Shown here piece by piece: positions 50,614-61,395 of a DNA stretch of 64,000 nt. The notes under the pieces were generated by a model that worked only from the letters and a program-made list of their open reading frames with translations, was not told the origin of the DNA and did no database searches. The first letter of the stretch is position 1. Every line of letters starts with the position of its first letter. Source of the stretch: Brienomyrus brachyistius (lineage: Eukaryota > Chordata > Actinopteri > Osteoglossiformes > Mormyridae); the NCBI RefSeq assembly GCF_023856365.1, contig NC_064541.1:22422214-22486213 (forward strand). The letters are read 5' to 3'. The translations under genes were made by a program, and so were the position numbers.

Positions 50614-53600
50614 TCAACAGCTTTGTTTGAAATGTTCAGGGATATTTTGGGTGCAAATCATGGACTGGGGGCAAAAATCAGACTTCATACAGATGGCGGC
50701 AAGCAGGAAAGAGTCTGCAAATGGCAGGTGATCATAATGCAGCTCAAAGTCACAGCTGACCTGTAATTTAGAACAGAATAGAATAGAATAGAAAAGAAAA
50801 GAATAGAATAGATATTTTATGCATCCCATGGAGACATTAAGTAGTTTCCTTCCACAGGACACAGAGACACATATAGAGCATACAGTAGCAACAGCCAGTG
50901 TCCAGTGGACCTGGAGAATTGGGGTTATGGGCCTTGCTCAAGGGCGCAATGGTGACATCAGTCTGCCATGCATGGGAGTTGATCCCATGACCATCTGGTC
51001 AGGGGAACAGAGCCACACAATGTGCTTGTGTATGACTGGGCATATGCTCTAGGGCAGCACTTATCAATAGTCTTCTTAAGAATCAAATCAATTTTTTTTA
51101 GAGGCAGAGTGAACGTTTTACTGCATTTGATTCTTTTCTTTGGATATTCATAATTTTGTCGTCACCATACCTGTGAAAAGGCTGCAAAGAAGAGCCGATT
51201 GTGATAGAGGCCTGACAAAGAGGTATCCTCCTGCTGCGTGAGTGAATCCTGATAGGCCTGGGAGAGATTTAAAAAGAAGAGTGACGATGAATGAGGAAAC
51301 TGAGGCACAAACTGAAGGATTCTGAAAAAGGGTGATGCCATATGTGCTCTGTGACTGACAGTAAGGCAGCTGAGCGGATGCCCTGACCTGCAGCGCAATC
51401 TGGAGGGCTGTGTACTGAGCCCACGTCTCCCAGTGCTGGGCAGGCGTGACTGGGGCCCGCTGAGCCCTGTCTGGGCCCCCAGTCAGGTTACCATACAGTG
51501 CCCAGACACACTGACTCACTGTCTCTGGAGCCTGACTCTGGGCCTGGACTGAGCAACAGAAGAGATGGTTTCTCAGAGACACACTCAGAAACACTTCAGT
51601 GTTTACAGTTACTGGTGAAGCAAGCTGGCATATGAGGAATTAAATGTACTTCACAAGGAAAGCAGATCAAATAAGAGACTGCAGAATATTAATCGCGGTT
51701 TCAGTGCAAGAGTGGTAATTAATTTCACTGCACTACATTGCACTACATATAGAGCCTCTATGCTATAGGAGAAGTGACCTCAACATTTAGCCGAGGGGTA
51801 ATTCCAATGCATCATTAAGATAATGTCTCTCCAAATGATACAGAAAAACTAGTACAAGGGCAGGAAATGGCTCCTTGACTGGCCTAAATTAAACAGCAGA
51901 TTTCCAAAACGCGAGATGAGACCATCAATGACCTAAAGTCAGGCTTCCTTGTGATATTGTAGCTCCATCACAAGGCTCCATCTACATGCTCATGGGCCGT
52001 TTATATAGCTCCTGTGTGTGTCTCGTAATAAGTAGCTGTCTGTGTTTAGTGTAAAGATCTGCTTTACTCCCGAGTATTGCGTGTACCCATACCTGTGTTG
52101 TATGTGAAATTCTGACATGCTCTAGTCTACCATGTGTGAGCCTTCCCGTGTAGTGTGTACACTCCCCGCATTTGTCTGCCATGTTTGCCTCTGTGTTGTC
52201 ATTGCTTATTGTGTGCTTCTGGCAAGGACTGATATAAAGAGCAACTTTGTGTCAATCCATCTCTCCTCATCTTTATTTGCAGCCACCACAATATGTTATA
52301 GTACTGGGAAGCAAAACTCATTATGTACATCTTATGTAATGCAACGAAGAATTTTCTTTAAATTTCTGAAGTCTATAGAAATTGCCTGAAAATGTATCTC
52401 TATGGACTGAGTGAATTTTACAAACATGCTCTTCAACTGGGGATTTGAATTTTATCCGTAGGTCAGGTCTGCAGATAACTGATGTCACAGTACTGCTTGG
52501 TAGTGCATGGGTACTGACAATGGCAAAGTATTTGTATTGGCCACCAATTTTGACAGCTCATCAAAACTGACGACTGATGGAGAGGCCAAGTGAAATTAAT
52601 TGGAATGCAACGTAACATCAACACAGAGCTTAAAATATTTTTGACTGGAAAGAGATCCTGTAGGAAAATAAATGCATGGAAAGTCACAGCAACAATCTGC
52701 CTTACTGTCTGGCATGAGGAGATGTAAAATATCCTTAGCCATCAGCGTCCCGAGCACTGCGTAGTTGACAGCCCTGTCAAGCACAATTAACAGAGCAGAT
52801 TTAACATCATACTATTCTAACAAGAATTAATAAAATATTCCAGTAATTCAAATGCTATAGCTGACAGCCCTGCCGAATACAATTACTGTGATGGATTTAG
52901 TGTCTTTTAATGAGTGCTTTTGAGCAACGCAGGGAGCCATATTTGTAACATCACTAATAGTGTTGAATGGGAAAATATTGATACCTGGGGAAAGAAGCAT
53001 GGAAGAGTGGTGGAAGGAACATTCCCAAAGGGAAGTGGATCTCATTGCCAGTGAGATGTGGAGTAACTGCGAAGCTACAAGACAGAGAAACAAAATGTTA
53101 GGCCCTAACTAGGAAACAGTAAACATTGCAGGACCCCTTTGAATGAATGTTGTATTTTGTCAAGCCCTGCAACTGACCCATTCACAGGAAGGCAAACACT
53201 AGGGAACAAGTCGCTTACTCACGTATTGGAAATTGACATGTGTGAGAAAACCTTGTTTCGGTTCTTCCGTCGGAGAATGAGCAACTGCAGATAGTTGGAG
53301 AAGTAGTCACCTTCTATTATGGGGACCTAGCAGAGAAAAAGACTCCAACCTCATTTTGCATTTTGAGTACTGCATTAATATCATTATTAATTTTCATTAC
53401 AGCCATTACAATTATTACAACTTGAAAGGGGGCTGTCAGACTGACAGCATTGTATTTCCTGGACAGCCCCGTCTCTGGTTCCACCCATCTAATCTGTACT
53501 CCTCCCACACTTACCAACCAGTACAATTTATAGAAGTACTGGATGGATCAACAGGAAATGTGAAAGTTAATAAATGAGTTTTTACCTGAATGCTGTGATT

Positions 53601-56600
53601 TCTTGTTGCGACATGTAGGACTGAAAATACACTTTATTGCACATTCCACACTTTTCGTGTGCATGACATACATGCAACTCATTTAAATTTAACTGTTGCT
53701 TTTACCCAAAAAGACTTACAGTAGAGGGAAAGGCTACAATTTGTGTGTGCTCCCTGGGATTGTTGTGCATTGTTGTTCCGTTGAAGCATTGCTGATGCTA
53801 TATCAGCCTAAATCATACTGTAGATTGAGGTACCCTTCAAAGGAATTGCAGTACTGTGCACTCAGACCCCAAGCTTTGCTCTCGATAGTGTGTATGTGTG
53901 TGTATGCATGCATGTATGTATTTCTCTGCACTATATATGTAAATATATATATTGATAAAAACTTTAACCAAAAAACTGGCTTTCCAGGACTGGAATTGCG
54001 GAACTCTGCTCTAAGGAAAAGAGCCAAGAGTTAAAAATACTTTGATTGTAAATACTGTTGCTGCCTGCAGCTATCTCCATCTGCATACTGAAAATAAGAA
54101 CATTAATTGGTCAATTTTTTATCATGTAAAAGGAACACGATATAATTGTAGTCATACAATTAAGTCTTTTGGGAAATGTGACGATTGGAGTTTGAACCCA
54201 TCCCCTTACTTAAAAATAAAAATAAAATGCTGCGTCTGGTTTTGAACCTGTATGGGATGTGATCTGTCTTGTATTTTCTGATTGCATTGTCGAGTTAGTA
54301 TTTTGTGGGCATGTTAAAGCACGATTCAATATAACATTAACAGAACTCCCACAGCTCAACAGATAGATCATTATGCTAATAATGGGAAGGTTGTGAATTC
54401 AAATCCCAGCGAGCACAGATACATTGTAGCCCTTCCCTCTACTGTAAGGGTTTTCGGATAAAAGAATCAGTTAAATAAATTACATGTACACTGTGCACAC
54501 AAAAAAAATCTGTCTGTGGCCCCTTAGGAAGTCAGATACAGTTCTTACTGTTATGTCATGGAAAATGTTGCTTCCAGTGCAAATGAGAAATAAAACATAA
54601 CTATTTAGACATATAAAAATATAGAAATGAGACTTTATGACATGGACATTATGGCATAAACAAAGTAGAACAGGTAAGCACCTATTTGGAGGGGAAAGAT
54701 TCTGCCAATCTGGAATGTGGAATGTGGAGTTACATGTCATGACTAGGACTCACAGCACTCAGGTAAAAACACACTTACTAACTTTCATATTTCCATGAGA
54801 TCCTTCCAGGACTTCTAGAAATGGTACAGGTTGATTGGTGTGGAAGGAGTAAGGATTAGAGGGGCGGAGCAGGGGCACAGTCTCCCTTTGTAAATAATCA
54901 TTATTACAATGATTACAATTATTATAATAGTATGAAACAATATTATTATTATTTATCATTATAGAAAATACGTACTTACATTTGAATATTGTTCATCGAG
55001 ATTTTCTTTAGTGGTGAATTCTGTGTATCGTGAAAGTCTTGGACTCAAGGACATAACCTATAAAAAGAGGTTTGAAAAAGGCAAATCACTAGCAAATAAT
55101 TACATGTGAATATTAGGAACCCGGCACTTGTCCCAGCAGATGTCACCATCTGATGGGATTCGCAATAGTCTCTCTCTATATACTCCCTCCAAGCCTGGCT
55201 TTATGTCCAATGCAGTTCTTATCACAAACAAAGTAAGCTCCGCCTCCCACCTGGAGATCTGCTTGAACCTCAGTTTCTCTCTTCATGATCATTCATTTTA
55301 GGAATATGTGCCCGTTATACACCAATCAAACATTTCCTTCCTTTTCACTTTAATATTTTTTTCTTTTACTGTCACTTTAATCCTTTAAGATTTTAGTAGA
55401 CAGTGGATTAAATTGTTGTAATTCTGCTTGTCTGATGTCTTGACTACAGCTGCTTCCCATACAATCAAGATGAAGGTGTCTGTGAAGAATATTAATCCAT
55501 GTATTTTCCGTAACAGCTTATCCTGTACAAGGTCACAGTGAGCCTGGAGCCGAGCCCAGGAAGCGCAGAGCACAAGGCGGGAGACAGACTGGATGGGATG
55601 CCAGTAAATAATATTAATAATGATGGCAATATAGCAGCCTTTACCTTGTGCAAAATGGAAGGATTCTGATTTCTCCACGGAAGATCTGCTAGGTCTGATT
55701 TCAGGGAAGAGTACACAGAATGCATCAGGTCTTCAGCCTGGGTAAATAGCAAATTTCGGCATATTGTGTGTGGTGATCAGATGCTTTTTAAATAAAAAGG
55801 TTTGTTTCTGAGCTGTGCTCTGTCATGCTCAATTTGATACAACGTACAAATGGCCTCACCTCAGCCACTCCAACCCTCTCTCTTATCAAGTTTTGGAGCA
55901 CCGTATTAAATCCAATCTCTGTCTGCTGAACACAGTGGCTCCATCGGGGCACAACCTCAAGACAAGAACATTGAAAAGCAAACTAAGCACAGAGACCCCA
56001 CTCAGTCCAGCTCCCCAGGTCCTACTTCTAAAAGGAACGTGACGGACAACATAGTGCGCCGTTCCACTCACCTCCTCTGTCTTTCCCAACACTGCAGAGA
56101 AATTCCTTTGGATTTCAATAAATCTGGAATCCAGTGCCGGTACGAATGTGTTTAAGAGACTGAGGATCATGAAAGTGTGAAGAGTGTCACTGGAATGAAA
56201 AGGTAAATAAAATGTTATGCAACTGCATCCAAAGTCCTATGTTATTCTGTACATAGACACTGATGTAGTTGAGCATTTTGTTTAGCATTTCGATTAGCAT
56301 TCTGACTGGGTACACCATGTAAATATAAAGCAAACATGCTACTTCACCACAGTACCTGTGACTAAATTCCTTAGTGAACCTCCATTTTTGGATAATTTTA
56401 GACATGTGGGTGATGTATGGCAGATTGTGGAGGTAAACAACGTCGGATTCACGGACAGTCAGGGGGTGAAAAGCAGCCCGCAGGCAGCCCAGCCAATCGA
56501 TGGCAGGGGCTTGAGCCTGTAGAGACAGAGTATCAATGAAGAGATGAAAAATCGAGCATAAAAACCATGCAGGCAGCCCTGAAGCTTCTGGTATGGATGA

Positions 56601-59124
56601 GCTCAGAAAAACACTGTAAGATCAAGAGGTAAACATTGTGAAATGAAGCCGATTCAAACTGGACTTCAATAAAACCACAGTGACACTAAAAAGCTTCAAG
56701 AGAGGAAGAAGAAGCAGACTAGTCACTGGGCAAGACCCTACAGATCGAATGCAGCGGGGAAGGAGGGCGGAGCTCCCGACCTGCAGCTCCCTCACAGTCA
56801 GTCGATGGTATAACAGCTGGTGCTCCAGGCGGTACAGCAGGGGTGAGGTGAACTGGGCCAACTCAGAGGACAGCTGGACGAACATGCCCGTGTGCTGGCT
56901 GGTACTGCTGGAAGGCACCCCCAAAAGACTGAGGAGTTGGACACGAGACAACAGGAAGTGACGCAAATCCTGGGGAGGACAAAAATAAATGCAAAAAAAG
57001 AGTAAAAAGACACGAAAAGTTTAATGAGATTCTGTAATATCAGTTGACCGATCCGGATTTTGAGGAGAAATCCCAACCTGAACTTTTTTTTTTCGAGGTA
57101 TGGGAATTGGTTTCTTGCTTATCCATTCGACGGGGATTTGAATATCAGGCTGGTCAATCTATGGAGAGGAGACACTGTTTTAGAAGAATCACACGGGTGC
57201 CCTTGATGCCATGTGAATTTGGGATTTCCATCAGGCATGGAAATCTAAACCTAACTATTTTTGCACTCATCCCATCCCATGACCTGCGCAGCAAACAATA
57301 AAGACATAATTAATGGACTCCAGCATCTTGGGAACACTGTTACTGTTCCTCTAAACTGACTCCATAAGTAATTGCACTGACCTGTATGTATTTCTGCTGA
57401 TGCCCTGTATTGTTTTTACTGGGGCCGCTCCCCACATAAACATTGAAAAATGGGAAAGTGAAGTAATCTTTCATCAGGAGAGAAAGAGTTGCATTGAAGT
57501 CGCTTCTATGCCGTTTTCCAAATACTGCCCAGCCTCCCAGCTAAAGCGAGGGAGAGAAAGATGGATTCTTATATACAATTAGCAGTTTGGTAACACAGAC
57601 GCATATCTTTCAGCCATTTACAGATACAGGCCCCTAGCATGACAGGAACTTTCCTTTGCCAGTCTGTTTGACAGCCTGCTTCTAGCATTCTCGAAAGTTA
57701 ACACTGCCTTGTCATCACCTTCTCTATGAGTTTCAGAAATGGTTCCGGTCCAGCCTTTTCTATCCTCTCTGTATCCAAGCATGTACTGTAGAACCTCCTG
57801 GCCTTCTGCTCAGCTGAGTTCTCTGGCCCTGGACTGTCCCTGGATTCTGTGAGGATGGAGCAGAAATGTCAGAGGATGTCACAGAGGTACAGTCTCAATG
57901 GTAAATGCAAAACCCTTTATTGCAAAGAAAGCAAGACAATCTGAGAGTATAAGGTATATTACAGACAATCACCGCAACATTGCCTGAGAAGATATATTTA
58001 AAAACTCACCTAAAATCTCCCTTATCAGCTGTAGTACTGCTGTCCTTTGAGCTGACTGGACAGATGGCGTCACTGCAAATGTCTCTGATTCTCTTGCTCT
58101 GCCTGCATTTCTGCCTCTGTTCCTCCATCTCTCCCCCTGCATCCTCCCACTCTGCCCCTCAGCTTCACCTCTGTGCTTTTCTCTCAACCTGGATGACAGG
58201 ACTTCCTTTGGCGAACAGGTGAACAGGAAGTGGTCGCAGGGTTGGGCGAAGGGGTCTGCTGAGGCGGAAAGCCGCTCTGCGGCCTTCAGGCAGGCCTGCG
58301 AGAGGCACGGAGGAGCTGCAACGGAGCAGAATGAGAACATCTTCAAACACCTATTTTAAACCCACAGGGGATTTACACATCGTGGAAAGTCAGTAGGCTA
58401 AGCCAAGGTACCTGGCCGTGGTGAAGCTCTGTTGACCCCTACAGCCCAAGGGTCAAAAGCTCCAGAAGAGATGAAATGCAAACAGAGCCCCAACAGCAGC
58501 AGGACAATGACTGAAGAGCCAAGGACCAGCAGAATCTGCCACTGCTTAGTTGAAATCCTGGATTTCTGGACAGATTGGGGCTAAATGGATGAGAATTGCA
58601 GGTTTGTACTGTGGGAAATAACAGCATTCACAACCAGAGACCTGTCAGGAATTTTCACCTTTTTCAATTTAATTTGCTTGATTTGTGCAATTCTGGTCTT
58701 TAAAAACAGAAGTATTGGACAGGGATCAGGATACTGAAAAACATGGACTCGTGCCAGATAGAGTTCAGGAGGACCCCCGCCGTTGTGATAAGGTTACTTA
58801 ACCTGCACTGCTGGAAACTTCCGCACTGCTGCCAGAATGTCCAAACGTAAACAAGCAAGCAAAGCTTTTTCCAAGGAAAACAAGAGAGGATTAAGTACAA
58901 AGTGGAAAGTAGCAGAATGTCTTTGCTTTTTGGAAGCTTTGAATCAGACCCAATGGCGACTAGATACTAAAACTAAAAGCTAAGCTACCAGTTAAGAATT
59001 ACAGTAGATGACTTTGTGTAAAAGAATACTGACCTTCATACTAGTATTTATTCAATGCTTTCATTGTTTCCAGAACATAGCCTGCAGATGGTCTTACCAT
59101 TGCTAACGGTGACTCATCAATCAT
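50614..59124 (-). CDS. kel: Kell-like M13 family membrane protein, protease motifs lost
   Basis: Type II membrane protein of the neprilysin family; human Kell is an endothelin-3-processing red-cell antigen linked to XK. Eighteen coding exons: 59098-59124, 58412-58580, 58010-58315, 57719-57846, 57382-57540, 57078-57158, 56781-56969, 56356-56516, 56072-56189, 55860-55955, 55645-55737, 54980-55057, 53223-53326, 52985-53074, 52706-52773, 51388-51548, 51171-51257, 50614-50760. Total 2262 bases, 753 residues (human 732). Membrane segment about residues 20-42 (ILLVLGSSVIVLLLLGL). Kell-specific matches: APAIDWLGCLRAAF, TFVPALDSRF, LADLPWRNQ, LGGWAVFGK, FPFFNVYVG, FPLGMFLPPLFHASFPRAVN. The zinc motif reads KDILH where human has HELLH. 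ENAADVGG is ETWAQYTA and NAYY is NTFA. Exon 3 carries an Arg/Gly-rich insert. The start is a 9-codon first exon (MIDESPLAM). Orthology is firm; the enzyme is predicted inactive. Confidence 0.92.
50766..50814. repeat. (GAATA)n pentanucleotide repeat next to kel splice acceptor
   Basis: Repeats of GAATA/GAAAA on the plus strand, ending a few bases from the acceptor of the last kel exon. On the kel strand it reads TTCTA repeats and supplies the pyrimidine tract. Confidence 0.9.
50820..51060. repeat. Dispersed repeat fragment in last kel intron
   Basis: It contains 'gggccttgctcaagggcgcaa' and 'gggagttgatcccatgacc', the same wording as the relic at 34985-35105. It directly follows the GAATA repeat, so the two may be one insertion. 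Confidence 0.5.
52859..52905 (-). repeat. Local duplicate of the kel exon 15 acceptor region
   Basis: CTGACAGCCCTGCCGAATAC.. resembles the sequence over the true exon 15 acceptor (TTGACAGCCCTGTCAAGCAC.., about 52766-52805) some 90 bases away. About 40 bases, imperfect. It gives a decoy acceptor upstream of the real one. Confidence 0.55.
53395..53575 (+). repeat. Left arm of an inverted repeat in kel intron 12
   Basis: The block ending CTGGATGGATCAACAGGAAA matches the reverse complement of 54775-54925 at roughly 75-80 percent by eye. Both arms keep an open frame reading similar peptides (QPVQFIEVLDGS against QPVPFLEVLEGS). Confidence 0.75.
54775..54925 (-). repeat. Right arm of an inverted repeat in kel intron 12
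   Basis: Partner of 53395-53575. On the kel strand the block is followed at once by GTTAGTAAGT, a strong donor-like sequence, but no role as a kel exon is needed because the flanking exons already join in phase. Confidence 0.75.
55490..55612 (-). repeat. Decayed SINE tail-domain fragment
   Basis: It reads 'ccatgtattttccgtaacagcttatcctgtacaaggtcac' and 'gagcccaggaagc', a worn version of the shared 3' domain of the CCATCCAT repeats. It lies in kel intron 11. Confidence 0.6.
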
Positions 59125-59252
59125 TGCAAGTTTTCAGTCAGCGAGCAGCAGGAAACTGTAAACACGTCTCTGTGCCTGTGTTACTTGACACAGTGGGTCT
59201 GTCTCTCGTTGGTCTCGCTTTCCCTTGAAACTCATCAGTCGTCATCCTGCCT

Positions 59253-59296
59253 CTTATCTCCCCTGATCACTCACACCTCTGCCCCTCCCTGATAAG
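59253..59296 (-). promoter_or_regulatory. Paired GATA motifs upstream of kel
   Basis: AGATAAG on the minus strand (59253-59259) and TGATAAG on the plus strand (59290-59296), 130-170 bases above the kel ATG, with a CACACC/CCCCTCCC GC-box-like stretch between them. This is the arrangement expected of an erythroid promoter bound by GATA1 and KLF factors. Function is inferred. Confidence 0.45.
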
Positions 59297-59299
59297 GCA

Positions 59300-61395
59300 G
59301 AGTACCCCCAGACAGCCACGCATCCCCCGTCTCTGCCCCTTCATGATGGTGGTGCAAGGGTAGGCATAGCAATGTTAGAATGGTAGGTATCCCAGTACCA
59401 TCAGAGTCTTCCGCTAGTCATAACAAGGTCATGCTAGAGCCAGGAACAGGGCCATGAGGAATGCTGTAATGGGAGGCTTCAGGCCTGTTTTAACACCATT
59501 GCCGCTCTGCTTCACGTTATCTGTGGAAGAAAGGGCCGGACCCAACTGACATAAGCGGAGACGTGAGTATGAAGTCATTTTGAAACCATCCAAGAGGAAG
59601 GAGCATGTCTCACATACTGAAAGGGCAGGATGTGACCTCCGTCCCCCATTTTCTAAGGTACGTACTTTATTTTATGCAAACAATATGGCTATTCAGTAAA
59701 TAAAAAGGGATAAAAATGAATTATCAGTTTTCAGTTTATTGTTTAATACAGTAAAAAAAAAGAAAAAAAAAAAAGACAAAAACATGTAACAAAAAATGAT
59801 AACGGAATAACAAAAAACAACCGTTACCGCAATAATTATGAAGATGATTATAACAATGAAAAACTAAACATACTGCCTGGCAAAAGTACGGTTGAAGTAT
59901 TGTCCCGGTGAAGTCAAAACACACAGTTTTTTTTCTCAATTAATGAGTATGTGGAATGAACCAGATGGAAGGGGAATGAATAAGGAAGGAAGGAAAAAGA
60001 GCGAAATGCTCTGTGTGGCTGTAAATACTATCAAAGCTGCAATGTAACAATAAAAATCCTAATCTAGAAAATCCATTCGAAGAACATACAAAAGACGTAG
60101 CAAAATAGAGGCACTCGCCAGAAAAAAACATGGTGCAGCCAAGCTCATTTCTGAGAGAGGAGGGGAGGCAATATAGCTGAAGTGGAACTAAACGACAATG
60201 GTTCTAATGGCTGGATACAATTTGCAAGGCTGTCTGTGCAGCTTTGAATGTGATCCAATTACGTTTATACCACTTACAATGAAGGCACATGCTATTATTA
60301 GATGGAGACATCAGTATTAGTGTAACTATAACAACATGTATGGAATTTCTTCAAATAGCAATTATTGTTTTGGAATTTCCAAAACTGCAATTCAAACACT
60401 TTCAAAGATATCTAAGTGCAGGTGTGTCTAACTGTAATTCTATTTCATGCGTGCCTTAAATACACATTTTAAGTTCAGCTATGTATTCATATGCAGCCAT
60501 AACAGCAATTCTATAGGTATTTGTAATTTGAACTTCTACACTAACGTTGAATTCACTTATTTAACCAAGGCAATGTTGTTATAGTCTCTTAAGTGTTGAT
60601 ATTAATGTTTAAATATCTAAATTTGTTGCAAAACACAGGCTTAAGGAAAATGAAATGAGCTATTTAATTGGCAATGTAATTTCAGCCGGGCTGCAGTGCT
60701 AGAAGCACTTAAATACGCATTATTTTCATCAACACCTGTTATATGCTATAATTTAAGCGTGTGAATTAAATGGCATTTTAAACCATTGTATTTATAGCTA
60801 CAACACAAAAATGTTATCAGTCTTTATAAACACTGAATATAGAGGGGGAAAAAACTCTGCCATCAAAATCTTACAGGCTCACCACACAAGATACAATGTT
60901 TAGCCCTAAAACTACTATTCCCATGCAGCACTGAGACCAAAAAAATTGCAAGGAAGTTCTGCTGGGAAATGTAGTTTATACAAAACACTCCATATACTGT
61001 GATTGCTAGAAATTCCCTCCCTAAGTCGACTGGTGGAGCAAGCCCAATGCACCTTAAACTCTTCATCCCACAAAAGGTTTTGTAAAGTACTCAGATTTAC
61101 TTCTGTTGAAGTAAAAATGCTGGAGAAGTTGCCATGTACTAGTAATCTCAAAGTGCACTGGTGTTAGAGGTTGCTTAAAGCCAAAGCTATACCTGTGTAA
61201 ATCATGCTGGGAGCTAAATGCATGACAGACATCATAGACATAGGCTAACCAGAGTGACTAGAGGACTTGCACAGTACAGTACATTACCTCTGTACTGAGA
61301 CAGGCCAGAAATGGCTATTATCGCAAAATCAGAGCCAAAGCTATTCTATGCGTTTCATTTTTGGTCAGGCTTAGACTGGCGGCTGTCTTCACAAA
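59300..61395. other. Intergenic and probable zyx 3' UTR
   Basis: AT-rich, with an A-rich run at 59752-59775. The zyx 3' UTR must start at 61395; an AATAAA on the minus strand near 59736 could end it, but the distance is long and nearer signals were not seen. No gene recognised. Confidence 0.4.

Noticed and set aside
54759..54959. Extra kel exon with a GTAAGT donor
   Set aside because: Flanking kel exons already join in phase and match human Kell without it; the same block occurs inverted nearby, so it is treated as a repeat.
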